Shown piece by piece: positions 8,315 to 16,716 of a stretch of DNA of 64,000 bases. The stretch covers positions 682,001 to 746,000 of the forward strand of contig NZ_LAQQ01000002.1 of NCBI RefSeq assembly GCF_000971985.1, written 5' to 3'. The notes beneath the pieces are model-generated. The model was not told the origin of the DNA and did not search any database. It was given only the letters and a program-made list of their open reading frames with translations. Made by a program: the position numbers and the translations under genes. Every line of letters starts with the position of its first letter. The stretch's first letter is position 1. This stretch comes from Paenibacillus dauci. GTDB lineage: Bacteria; Bacillota; Bacilli; Paenibacillales; Paenibacillaceae.

Positions 8315-9462
8315 TCTCGGGCTATTACGGCTTCCGTAACAGCGGTGACGAGGCGGTCCTGAAATCCATACTGAATTCACTGGCAGCACAGGAAAAAGAG
8401 CAGGGCATCCGGATCGTACCGGTTGTCCTGTCCAATGATCCAGAGTGGACATCGCGCATGTACGGCGTTCGCTCGGTACAACGGATGAAGCTGGGTGAGA
8501 TTCGCCAGCTGCTCAAGGAAAGTGATGGACTGATCAGTGGCGGAGGCAGCTTACTGCAGGATTCCACTGGATTGCTCACCATCCCGTACTATCTGGGCAT
8601 TGTCCATATCGCCCAATGGGTGCGCAAACCGGTATTCATTTATGCACAAGGTGTAGGTCCGGTACAACGGCCATTCTTTTTCAAGTGGATTCGTAATGTA
8701 TTTCGCAAAAGTGCCTATATCTCTGTCCGCGATCAGGAGTCAGCTGCACTGCTGGGCCGGATGGGAATCGATTCTTCTTCCGTCGAAGTTGTAGCTGATC
8801 CAGTGATGGGGCTTCCTTTGCCGGATGGTACTTCTGCTACTTCATCAACTTCCAGTCATGGAACAGCTCATCAGGCGACAGAGACAGCATCATATTCGGC
8901 AGCAGATTCGATTCCGGTGATTGGCATATCCGTTCGATTCTGGGACAAACAACGCCGTGAACTGGATGGGATTGCCGAGGGACTGAAGCTTCTAAGCTCG
9001 CAGCGATCGGTTCATCTGCGTTTCCTGCCTTTTCATTTACCTGATGATGAGCAGGCTTCCCGTTATGTTATTGATAAAATTGGAGACATTAGCAGAAATG
9101 GTAGTATAATCAGTACAGCTGATCAGGTTACCGACCCACAGCAGATGTTGGCCGAAGTCAGCCGCTGTAATATATTACTCGGCATGAGACTGCATAGTCT
9201 GATCTATGCAGCTTCACAGTCGGTTCCGCTGATGGGCATTTCCTATGATCCCAAAATTGATCAGTTCCTGAACCGGATGCAGATCAAGCCAACCGGTACC
9301 AGTTCGGTAACCGAGCCTGCACGTCTGGTGGAGGATGCAGTATACCTGCTGGACCATGGGCAGGAATGGAAGAATAACAAACTGCCTCTTATCCAGGCAT
9401 TACAACAGGATGCTGCCAGACCGGCTCATTTTATAGCTCAATATTTTCTGGCAAAAAGGTGA
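8287..9462 (+). CDS. csaB: Polysaccharide pyruvyltransferase CsaB
   Basis: Transfers pyruvate from PEP to the ManNAc of the secondary cell wall polymer as a 4,6-ketal; the pyruvylated sugar is the ligand of SLH domains. The 391-aa product shows the N-terminal SGYYGFRNSGDEAVL motif, ISGGGSLLQD, and the C-terminal LGMRLHSLIYAA motif of the family. A Ser/Thr/Ala-rich stretch near residues 180-205 looks like a lineage-specific insert between the two lobes. The start ATG 8287 overlaps the previous gene. tagA follows 6 nt later. The SLH protein at 11819 is an obvious client. Confidence 0.92.
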   Translation: MASVSVQIVISGYYGFRNSGDEAVLKSILNSLAAQEKEQGIRIVPVVLSNDPEWTSRMYGVRSVQRMKLGEIRQLLKESDGLISGGGSLLQDSTGLLTIPYYLGIVHIAQWVRKPVFIYAQGVGPVQRPFFFKWIRNVFRKSAYISVRDQESAALLGRMGIDSSSVEVVADPVMGLPLPDGTSATSSTSSHGTAHQATETASYSAADSIPVIGISVRFWDKQRRELDGIAEGLKLLSSQRSVHLRFLPFHLPDDEQASRYVIDKIGDISRNGSIISTADQVTDPQQMLAEVSRCNILLGMRLHSLIYAASQSVPLMGISYDPKIDQFLNRMQIKPTGTSSVTEPARLVEDAVYLLDHGQEWKNNKLPLIQALQQDAARPAHFIAQYFLAKR

Positions 9463-9468
9463 TAACTA

Positions 9469-10227
9469 ATGAATCAATTCCAAACAATTCCGACTGTGCC
9501 AATCTACGGTCTGAATGTATCCAAACTGAATATGAATGATACGGTAAGCTACCTCGAATCCATTGTAGGTACAGGCAAGCCTCACCAGATTATTACAGCC
9601 AATCCGATTATGATCATGACAGCACTGGAACAGCCGCAGTATATGCATATTATGAAAAATGCTGAACTGCTCGTTCCTGATGGAGCCGGATTGGTATGGG
9701 CCGCTTCTACTTGCGGTCATCCGGTAGCCGAGCGTGTCACCGGATTCGATCTGCTGCATCGATTACTGGATGTAGGTCAGAAGCATAGCTGGAAAGTCTA
9801 TATGCTGGGCTCGACACCTGAAGTGATTCAGGCTGCAGCCGCCAGGTTACAAAGTTTATATCCCGGTATTGTGATTGCCGGATACAGAGACGGATTTTTC
9901 GGACCGGACCAGGATGCAGAAGTCATCGCCGGTATTCGTGAAGCAGCACCGGATCTGCTTTTTGTAGCAAGGGGTGCAGATACACAGGAACCATGGATTG
10001 GCCGGTATAAGCAGGAACTGGGTGTACCGATTATGATGGGTGTGGGCGGCAGCTTCGATATCATTTCAGGCAAAACGAAACGTGCTCCAATGGCGTTTCA
10101 GAAATTGCGGATGGAATGGTTTTATCGCCTCATGAAAGAACCTTATCGTTATAAACGGATGCTTGTTCTTCCCAAATTTGCTCTAAAAGTACTTAAAGAC
10201 AAGGAAAGCGTGGTAAAAGCTCAGTAA
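9469..10227 (+). CDS. tagA: WecG/TagA/CpsF glycosyltransferase (UDP-ManNAc transferase)
   Basis: Expected to add ManNAc to GlcNAc-PP-undecaprenol, the second step of wall teichoic acid or secondary cell wall polymer synthesis. The 252-aa product has ITANPIMIMTAL, PDGAGLVWA and the C-terminal half typical of GT26. The usual G-x-P-x-Q-E motif appears as RGADTQEPWI, with Gln-Glu kept but the Gly/Pro positions shifted. The basic C-terminus (residues about 205-250) fits membrane recruitment. ATG 9469, 6 nt after csaB, in one operon. Confidence 0.88.
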   Translation: MNQFQTIPTVPIYGLNVSKLNMNDTVSYLESIVGTGKPHQIITANPIMIMTALEQPQYMHIMKNAELLVPDGAGLVWAASTCGHPVAERVTGFDLLHRLLDVGQKHSWKVYMLGSTPEVIQAAAARLQSLYPGIVIAGYRDGFFGPDQDAEVIAGIREAAPDLLFVARGADTQEPWIGRYKQELGVPIMMGVGGSFDIISGKTKRAPMAFQKLRMEWFYRLMKEPYRYKRMLVLPKFALKVLKDKESVVKAQ

Positions 10228-10275
10228 TCCCTTGAATTTTCTATGCATTTTTGTCCTAAAGTTCTTAAAAAAAGC

Positions 10276-10304
10276 TTGGTGTTTAGATTCGAACGGAGTA
10301 TAAT
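10276..10304 (+). promoter_or_regulatory. Sigma-A promoter for tagO
   Basis: TTGGTG (10276-10281), 17-nt spacer, TATAAT (10299-10304), about 37 nt before the tagO ATG. Confidence 0.65.
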
Positions 10305-10340
10305 TGGCTCCGTGAGATAAATTGGGGGTCGAAAAGCAAA

Positions 10341-11468
10341 ATGTTAACTATTTGTATTATCGGGTTTGTCCTGGCGCTTGCCTTAGCGTTGGCACTCACA
10401 CCACTCGTCAAAAAGTTTGCAATTCGAATCGGGGCAGTAGATGTTCCCAATGCCCGTAAGGTGCATACACGAATTATGCCGCGGCTTGGCGGACTTGGGA
10501 TTTTCCTGGCGTTTACGATTGCATTTGTTGCAGTCCTGCCATTTTTGCCTTTTGATCTTCCTGCACGCGATGCAAACTTTATGAAGGCATTCTTTACAGC
10601 CGGTTCTATCATTGTACTGATTGGGGTACTGGATGACCGTTTTGAATTATCTGCCAAAGTTAAATTACTAGGACAAATCATTGCTGCATGTGCAGTAGTA
10701 TTCGGATACGGTATCAAAGTCGATTTTCTGGATATTCCTTTCCAGGATAATTATTTCTCACTCGAAAACTGGATTTCTATTCCGCTTACGATCTTCTGGA
10801 TCGTTGGGGTAACCAATGCGATTAATCTGATTGACGGACTCGATGGTCTGGCAGCCGGTGTATCGGCAATTGCGATCGGTAGTATTTTCACGATGTCGCT
10901 GATCATGGGCAATTATCCAGTTGCGCTGCTTTGTGTACTGCTGCTGGGTGCTATTATCGGATTCCTGTACTTCAATTTCCATCCGGCCAAGATTTTTATG
11001 GGGGATACCGGTTCGTTATTCCTCGGATTTAGTCTGGCTATGCTGTCCTTGCTTGGTTTCAAACAGATCGCGGTTGTATCATTCATTACACCGCTAATTA
11101 TTATCGGAGTTCCATTGTCCGATACATTCTTTGCGATCATTCGCCGCTGGGTACATAAAAAGCCGATCTTCGCTCCGGACAAAGGACATCTTCATCATTG
11201 TCTGCGCGAGCTGGGACTCAGCCATCGTCAAACGGTGTTAATGATTTATGGTATTGCTGCATTCTTTGGAGTTCTGGCTATTATTCAATCATCGGCTGCG
11301 TTGAACGAAGCCAACTGGGTTACCTTTGCTGTAATATGTATTATGATGTTCGTGATGCAGATTGGTGCCGAATTGATTGGACTTGTAGGCAAAACAAGAC
11401 GTCCATTGCTTAGCTTGCTGGCGCGATTGCGGGTCAAACCTGATCCGACAAGAGGCAGCAAATCATAA
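10341..11468 (+). CDS. tagO: Undecaprenyl-phosphate GlcNAc-1-phosphate transferase TagO
   Basis: Polytopic membrane enzyme that starts wall-polymer synthesis by making GlcNAc-PP-undecaprenol from UDP-GlcNAc. The 375-aa product has about ten hydrophobic segments and the WecA/MraY-family motifs: DVPNARKVH near the start, VLDDRFELSAKVKLLGQ, NAINLIDGLDGLAAG, FNFHPAKIFMGDTGSLFLG and the late KGHLHH. It supplies the acceptor for TagA and, after that, CsaB. It has its own promoter at 10276-10304 and a terminator at 11667. Confidence 0.93.
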   Translation: MLTICIIGFVLALALALALTPLVKKFAIRIGAVDVPNARKVHTRIMPRLGGLGIFLAFTIAFVAVLPFLPFDLPARDANFMKAFFTAGSIIVLIGVLDDRFELSAKVKLLGQIIAACAVVFGYGIKVDFLDIPFQDNYFSLENWISIPLTIFWIVGVTNAINLIDGLDGLAAGVSAIAIGSIFTMSLIMGNYPVALLCVLLLGAIIGFLYFNFHPAKIFMGDTGSLFLGFSLAMLSLLGFKQIAVVSFITPLIIIGVPLSDTFFAIIRRWVHKKPIFAPDKGHLHHCLRELGLSHRQTVLMIYGIAAFFGVLAIIQSSAALNEANWVTFAVICIMMFVMQIGAELIGLVGKTRRPLLSLLARLRVKPDPTRGSKS

Positions 11469-11567
11469 GTAAACAGTCATGGATATAATCGGGCAATATA
11501 GGTTTATCTTTCTGTAAAATTAGCTGTTTCGCTTATAGATTTTGGTCGGTTTATCGAGTTTCTTCTA

Positions 11568-11573
11568 TATAAT
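11568..11573 (+). promoter_or_regulatory. Isolated TATAAT after tagO
   Basis: A -10-like TATAAT in a TA-rich stretch with no convincing -35. If used, it would make a transcript of about 120 nt ending at the terminator 11667-11701. No supported gene lies in this interval. Confidence 0.2.
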
Positions 11574-11666
11574 ATATATAAGGAATTCAGCCCATCGAAC
11601 AGCTACCTTTTATGATGAACAAGATGCGGTTATTGAAAATAATGTAGGACAATTAAATAGTAGAAT

Positions 11667-11701
11667 AAAAAAGCTCTCTTCCTTTGGAAGGGAGCTTTTT
11701 T
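11667..11701. terminator. Bidirectional intrinsic terminator after tagO
   Basis: A 12-bp stem AAGCTCTCTTCC / GGAAGGGAGCTT (one G-U) with a 3-nt loop, flanked by A-run and T-run so that it can work on both strands. Confidence 0.9.
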
Positions 11702-11721
11702 ATGGAATTTCCTGTTTTTAT

Positions 11722-11748
11722 TAAAATATAGGGTACATCTGCCGATAA
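11722..11748 (+). promoter_or_regulatory. Sigma-D-type promoter for the SLH protein gene
   Basis: TAAA (11722-11725), exactly 15 nt, then GCCGATAA (11741-11748): 11 of 12 consensus positions. It lies just after the tagO terminator and about 64 nt (start site to TTG) before the SLH gene. Confidence 0.65.
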
Positions 11749-11818
11749 AATAGGTAGACAGGTTAAGCCCGCCATAAAGAGTTGGAGCGGTGACCGGAAT
11801 AAAAGGAGGAACATTATT

Positions 11819-14800
11819 TTGAAGAAAATACTATCGATGCTTATGGCGGTAGTCTTGTTGGTCGGTATTTTGCCGCAGGGGATTGGTGGAAATACGGCCC
11901 AGGCAGCGAGCTTCTTTATTTTCCCGAACGAGAGTTATGACGCAAACTCACCACATGTGGTCGGAGATAATCGTGTTACGATTAACGGTACATTTAACGG
12001 TGTGAATGCCAGTACAATCAAGTATAGAGTAGTCCGTGTATACAAAAATGGTACTAGTTATGTGGAAGACACTTCCAATGAGAATAAAGGGTTAACCAAT
12101 TACACTATTGATAACTCCAAGATGACAGTAACAGATATTCCTTTGTACTCCGGATTAAATAAAGTTGAATTTTCAGCTAGCCCAGCTGGCGGAGGAAATG
12201 TAGTCAGCGAAGCTATTTACTTCGATTATCATGATGGTCCAACAGTGTACAATCTGTCTGCTACATTGGATGGAGACACAGTAGCATTGAATGAAAATGT
12301 TCCTGCAGTTCTCAAAGCATCCCAAAGCGGAATCAGTTTTGGACAAGATAAAGCGAGTATTGCCTTATCCGGTTCTGCGCCAAATGCCAAGCAGGTTATT
12401 GTATCTGTAAATGGTGGGGCGAGCAGAACAGCTAATGTATCAAGCACAAACAGCTATCAGTTTACGGTAGCACCGCTTACTTTGGTTAGCGGCAAGAACA
12501 CATTAGAAATTCAAGTAATCAATGGGACCCAAAAGTTGGTTACTTATCGTGAAGTTACTTTCTTTAATGGTAAAACTACGTTTTATGACACTTATGCTGT
12601 AAAAGGAACGACTAATTCAGCAGATTTGTCGACATATCCAGATGTAAGTGTAGCTCCTGACGCAGATAAAAAAGGTACTGTAGATATTACAGGTAAAGTA
12701 GTTATTCCTTTAACAACTGCAGGCGAACCTGTTCTTACTGATTATATTGAATATACTCTAGCTAATGGAGTAACCAAAACCGGAACTATTACACCTGAGA
12801 AAATTGCAGCAGAAAGTACTTCGGCTTATATGACTATGAAGTATACCATTTCTGGTGTATCAGGTATTGAATATGGCAAACGTGTTGATGTAACGATCAA
12901 GCTAAAAGCGGGTACAGCTTCTACAAGTAGTCTCGGATTCACATTACGCGATAGCTCTGCTCCATATATTACCAAAGTGAATTACCTGCCAGGTTATTCT
13001 GCTTCTACTTCTGCTTCTCAAGCAGCAGGATTGAGCAGTTCCGCTCTGGATGGTGCGAGTATTTTCTCTTTGCCAACAGCAGTAGAATTGTTAGTTGCAA
13101 ATGGTGATGGTAGTACTACAATTACGACAACAGCCAAAGATGGCAGTGGTAAAGATGTTACAGTTACACTTACTCCAATAAGTTCTCAGAGTGCAGGCAC
13201 TAATGTGCAAAAAATTCTATACAAATTGAGTGGAGTATCTGTAAATGGAACAACTACACTCTCATTCACAGCTACCAAAGGAACAGCCACAAGTACAGCT
13301 GTAACAGCAACAGTTAACTTCTTGTATGGACCGTATGTTAGTTATACCAAAGCTTATGATAGTCAAGTAGTACAGTATGGTCAAAATGATACAGATGTAG
13401 CGAAAAGTGTAGTAGAAAGTGCCTTGGATTCATTCAAAGGTCAAATTGTGAACGTGGCAAATGAGTCTGATATTGTATATAGCGGAGCAGGACAGACTGT
13501 TTTCTTCTATATTAACAATACACTTGTACCTTTAAAACAAGATACAGATAAGTTTCACTTCGCAGTAGTTGATAGTGTTGCTGCTTATAAAGCAATGTTC
13601 TCAGGAGAGAATACAGTTAAATTTGTACTGAGCTCTTCGAAAACTTCCTATGAAAATACGATCAAAGTAAATCTGGTTCCAACTGATATTCCAGTTATTC
13701 CTGTAGATAGCAACTTGGGAATATTCCCATTCAAGTACAATGGCGGAAGTGATACACCACCAAAAGCAAAAGATACCGAGAATTTCCCGATGAGTGGAAC
13801 TAACTATACAACAAAAGAAAAAGCTTTTAATTTGTATGGAACATTTGATTTCTTGGATCTTGGTAAAGACAAAGCAGCAGTAGAGGCTAATTTAAGCAAA
13901 GTTGCAACTAAAACGAATTATAAATTGCAAATTGTTGACTCTGAAGGAAAAACTCTTACCTGGAACTTATCCAATGCCTTTGCAGGCATGAAAAATGGAG
14001 AAGCAACAGGAGAGGTATTTAACTCTTCAAGTACTACTTCAGGGGATTTAACAGTGTACTATGATTATGATAAACAGTCTTTCGCATTTATTGTAAGAAA
14101 CCAGCAAATGAAAGATAGTCCTGTAGTATTTAGCTTTACAGTTTATAATGCTGGTGATGGTGGCCCAACAGCTACAGCAACTGTTGAAGTTGACCCGTTA
14201 ACAGGGACTTACAACATTGTAAGACCATTAACTGCTCAAAAAGTGACTAATAGCAACTTTATTGATGTAATCGTTGACTCCAAAAATGCTACAGCAGTAA
14301 CTATTAATAAAATTAAAGCCGAAAAAACATCTTTTGATATGGACGGCGATGGTAAGAATGAGTTTGAAAATGCTTATCGTGTAACTGTTAAGGATCTTAA
14401 AGCTAACAAAGAAACGAAAATCCCAGTTACAGTAACAATTGGTGATCAAACCTTCAAAGATACAGTGGTAGTGAAATATGTACCTACCAATATTCCAGGT
14501 GCACAATTTATGCAGACCATGAAAAACTCTGCCAAAGTGTTTGAAGGGAAGTTGGCACTTAAATTCCCTTCCGGTACTAGTCTGGTTCGTCGTGATACAG
14601 ATAGCGCTGAAAAGCTGAAAACAGAAGTGTTCTCTGATAATAATCTATTGTTTGCTATCGCAAATAGCACTGATGGTGTAATTGATCGTTATGATTTCGA
14701 AGATGCAAAACCAGGTGTAGAGCAGCAATATACTATCGGAAGACAATATTTTGTGAATAATTTCAATTCCCATTTTGTTAAAGCAAGTGAAGTGTATTGG

Positions 14801-15769
14801 ATTGATCCAGGTATTGCAGATGATATTTCTACCACAAAAGAATTCGATCCGATTAAAGATGGTCAGAATCCTTATCAACCTGTAACATTCCCAAGTGATC
14901 CAATAGCACCAAGCTTTTATAATCGTGACCCAGATAATGAACTCGTTCCTTCAAAACGGGGAACAATGACATTATCTTATCTTCCAGATATGGCTGAAGA
15001 TGCAGGTAAACTGGTTACAGTATTCTACTTTGATCCTGAATTGAAGCAATGGGATAATGTAGGCGGGATAGTTAACGCCTCTAAACGTACTGTTACTGTA
15101 CCGTTTGACCGTTTTGGATATTATGTAGTGGCCAAGCTTAGCTACTCTTACACCGATATCGTTCAGCACAGCTATGCACGTAACTACATGGAGACTTTGT
15201 TTGCCAAAGGGATCATGAATGCTACAGATCCGGATACAGCATTCGGAGCTAATCAGTATATTACACGCGGAGAGTTTGTACGCTCTATTGTAAAAGCTTT
15301 GCAGATTCCACTGAACTATCAAGGTACAAAGCATTTCATTGATTTGAACACAAACCTTAGCTCCATTACTCAAAATGCACTTTATGATTTCCGTTATATT
15401 GAGACAGCCGCTCGCGCAGGTTTTGTTCGTGGTACCGATCCACAGGTGTTTAGCCCTGGTGACAATATCACACGTCAAGATACAGCTGTCATTATTGCGA
15501 GTGCAACCAACCTCAAACTAGAGACAGATATGGACAAAATCAATAAAGGTCTGGTTAAATACTTTAAAGACTTTAACTCTATTGATCGCTATGCTCGTGC
15601 TTCGGTACTGGCTGTAGCGAAAAAAGGTTATATTACAGGTTCGGCTATTGATCCAAATGATGCAAGCAAAGGCTACACTTATGATCCAACAGCCAAAATG
15701 CTTCGCTCTGATACAGATGTTATTCTGGCAAGAGTTATGATCGGGCAAAAGCTGCTGCCTAAGATGTAA
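11819..15769 (+). CDS. SLH-domain surface (S-layer-type) protein
   Basis: Secreted 1316-aa protein expected to sit non-covalently on the wall through SLH domains binding the pyruvylated polymer made by TagO/TagA/CsaB. A signal peptide (about 1-30, ending AQAA) is followed by a very long Ser/Thr/Val-rich beta-type region, a calcium-loop-like DMDGDGKNEFEN near residue 840, and three C-terminal SLH repeats (about 1111-1165, 1172-1235 and 1248-1310). The TRAE-type SLH motif appears as TRGE, TRQD and LRSD, so the last repeats may bind weakly. It starts at TTG 11819, behind AAAAGGAGG with 9-nt spacing. Codon use is ordinary, unlike the next gene. Regulation may be by sigma-D. Confidence 0.88.
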   Translation: MKKILSMLMAVVLLVGILPQGIGGNTAQAASFFIFPNESYDANSPHVVGDNRVTINGTFNGVNASTIKYRVVRVYKNGTSYVEDTSNENKGLTNYTIDNSKMTVTDIPLYSGLNKVEFSASPAGGGNVVSEAIYFDYHDGPTVYNLSATLDGDTVALNENVPAVLKASQSGISFGQDKASIALSGSAPNAKQVIVSVNGGASRTANVSSTNSYQFTVAPLTLVSGKNTLEIQVINGTQKLVTYREVTFFNGKTTFYDTYAVKGTTNSADLSTYPDVSVAPDADKKGTVDITGKVVIPLTTAGEPVLTDYIEYTLANGVTKTGTITPEKIAAESTSAYMTMKYTISGVSGIEYGKRVDVTIKLKAGTASTSSLGFTLRDSSAPYITKVNYLPGYSASTSASQAAGLSSSALDGASIFSLPTAVELLVANGDGSTTITTTAKDGSGKDVTVTLTPISSQSAGTNVQKILYKLSGVSVNGTTTLSFTATKGTATSTAVTATVNFLYGPYVSYTKAYDSQVVQYGQNDTDVAKSVVESALDSFKGQIVNVANESDIVYSGAGQTVFFYINNTLVPLKQDTDKFHFAVVDSVAAYKAMFSGENTVKFVLSSSKTSYENTIKVNLVPTDIPVIPVDSNLGIFPFKYNGGSDTPPKAKDTENFPMSGTNYTTKEKAFNLYGTFDFLDLGKDKAAVEANLSKVATKTNYKLQIVDSEGKTLTWNLSNAFAGMKNGEATGEVFNSSSTTSGDLTVYYDYDKQSFAFIVRNQQMKDSPVVFSFTVYNAGDGGPTATATVEVDPLTGTYNIVRPLTAQKVTNSNFIDVIVDSKNATAVTINKIKAEKTSFDMDGDGKNEFENAYRVTVKDLKANKETKIPVTVTIGDQTFKDTVVVKYVPTNIPGAQFMQTMKNSAKVFEGKLALKFPSGTSLVRRDTDSAEKLKTEVFSDNNLLFAIANSTDGVIDRYDFEDAKPGVEQQYTIGRQYFVNNFNSHFVKASEVYWIDPGIADDISTTKEFDPIKDGQNPYQPVTFPSDPIAPSFYNRDPDNELVPSKRGTMTLSYLPDMAEDAGKLVTVFYFDPELKQWDNVGGIVNASKRTVTVPFDRFGYYVVAKLSYSYTDIVQHSYARNYMETLFAKGIMNATDPDTAFGANQYITRGEFVRSIVKALQIPLNYQGTKHFIDLNTNLSSITQNALYDFRYIETAARAGFVRGTDPQVFSPGDNITRQDTAVIIASATNLKLETDMDKINKGLVKYFKDFNSIDRYARASVLAVAKKGYITGSAIDPNDASKGYTYDPTAKMLRSDTDVILARVMIGQKLLPKM

Positions 15770-15797
15770 AGGAATCAGTTTAATAGTTAATGAACGC

Positions 15798-15836
15798 AAA
15801 GAGAGTGCCTGATTTATCAGGTGCTCTCTTTCTTTG
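15798..15836 (+). terminator. Intrinsic terminator after the SLH gene
   Basis: AAAGAGAG...CTCTCTTT stem with an inner ACCTGATAAATC-like loop structure, followed by CTTTG. It separates the SLH gene from the next control region. Confidence 0.8.
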
Positions 15837-16121
15837 TAAATCCTCAATGTCATGTAAAGGATGAAAAGGTTCTAGTTACATATAGTTCTAATTTTAGTAA
15901 GGAGAAAGCAATAGAAAGAAAATATTGAATCATAATCTCATTAAAATTAATGATTTAGAATGAAAAATGAAGAATTCGGATATTAAAGGGATAATTCGAA
16001 TATATGCTGTAGCTATAGGGTTTTTGATGAATTCTGTTGCCTTATAACTGTTTGTTTCCGCAACAGATTCAACAGAGTTCTAAAATAAAATCAAAAAAAC
16101 TAAAAATTCTTTTGCAACAAC

Positions 16122-16150
16122 TGCAACCTTTTCGCAACCCTCTGCGTCTA
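16122..16150 (+). promoter_or_regulatory. ECF-type promoter P1 of the 749-aa surface protein
   Basis: TGCAAC (16122-16127), 17-nt spacer, CGTCTA (16145-16150). This resembles the Bacillus ECF sigma pattern (AAC-type -35, CGTC-type -10). Confidence 0.6.
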
Positions 16151-16357
16151 TAGTTTTGGAAGCAGCAAATGATTCAATGAAATAACTGCTCCAGCCTGTT
16201 TAAACAGTATCTAAGCTGTTTAGTACTACTATAGTTACCAAAAAGTAGTACAGTCAGGATAGACGAATTGGTGTTTCTGCTAAAAGTGTAGTAAAATTAA
16301 CAAGGTTGAGCCAAAAATAGAATTTGATTAAAAAATCGAAACTTTTTTTGGAAGAAC

Positions 16358-16385
16358 CGCAACTTTTAGAAAAAACATGCGTCTA
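16358..16385 (+). promoter_or_regulatory. ECF-type promoter P2 of the 749-aa surface protein
   Basis: CGCAAC (16358-16363), 16-nt spacer, CGTCTA (16380-16385). The -10 context TGCGTCTAT is identical to that of P1. Confidence 0.6.
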
Positions 16386-16429
16386 TGTATATGAACCTGA
16401 TGAAACAACAGCAAACACATGCTGGCAGG

Positions 16430-16469
16430 TTGTTGAATAAACACGAACCCAAATGGAACTATTCAACAA
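16430..16469 (+). promoter_or_regulatory. Stem-loop in the surface-protein leader
   Basis: TTGTTGAATA (16430-16439) and TATTCAACAA (16460-16469) form a perfect 10-bp stem with a 20-nt loop. A similar element lies in the secA leader at 52735-52784. Confidence 0.6.
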
Positions 16470-16489
16470 TCTCAATGTGAAAAAATGTC

Positions 16490-16518
16490 TTTACGGCATC
16501 ATTGACGCAATGTATAAT
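16490..16518 (+). promoter_or_regulatory. Sigma-A promoter P3 of the 749-aa surface protein
   Basis: TTTACG (16490-16495), 17-nt spacer, TATAAT (16513-16518). Confidence 0.6.
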
Positions 16519-16567
16519 ACTTTTGGACACTGCGGTTTTCGATTGACGAATGTTCCGGTTACGATTT

Positions 16568-16586
16568 TCTGTGATTTTGTCACAGA
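16568..16586 (+). promoter_or_regulatory. Palindrome TCTGTGA-N5-TCACAGA
   Basis: Perfect 7-bp arms with a TTTTG spacer, 50 nt after the P3 -10 and about 35 nt before the first ribosome site. It could be a repressor operator or a small RNA hairpin. The spacing (5, not 6) differs from classic CRP sites. Confidence 0.4.
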
Positions 16587-16620
16587 TATCATCATACAAA
16601 AACAGGATTTGCTTAAACTC

Positions 16621-16644
16621 GGAAAGGGGGTGTAACGACTGATG
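16621..16644 (+). promoter_or_regulatory. First, very strong ribosome site with in-frame ATG
   Basis: GGAAAGGGGGTG (16621-16632) is nearly complementary to the 3' end of 16S rRNA and lies 9 nt before ATG 16642, which is in frame with the signal-peptide ATG at 16717. The second site AAGGAGG (16697-16703) is 13 nt before 16717. Confidence 0.65.
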
Positions 16645-16716
16645 AGTGACAAAATCCATAACAAACAAAAAAACAAAAAAAACGTTTATGATATTCAAGG
16701 AGGAGAACAAAAGGTT

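Larger units (their letters stand above)
15837..16641 (+). other. Long control region of the 749-aa surface protein
   Basis: No gene is supported in these 805 nt. Contents in order: an AT-rich stretch; three GCAAC repeats at 16114-16138; ECF-type promoter P1 (16122-16150); perfect palindrome CTGTTTAAACAG (16196-16207); inverted repeat GTACTAC/GTAGTAC (16223-16229, 16245-16251); ECF-type promoter P2 (16358-16385); a 10-bp stem-loop (16430-16469); a sigma-A promoter (16490-16518); palindrome TCTGTGA-TTTTG-TCACAGA (16568-16586); and a very strong ribosome site (16621-16632). Confidence 0.7.

Noticed and set aside
11542-11724. 60-aa + strand open frame after tagO
   Set aside because: It runs through a clear intrinsic terminator and has no ribosome site.
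11741-11818. Cyclic-di-GMP-type riboswitch in the SLH leader
   Set aside because: The GC-rich stretch near 11761-11797 lacks the conserved GEMM core.
16453-16635. 60-aa open frame in the surface-protein leader
   Set aside because: Overlaps the leader stem-loop and sigma-A promoter and has no ribosome site.
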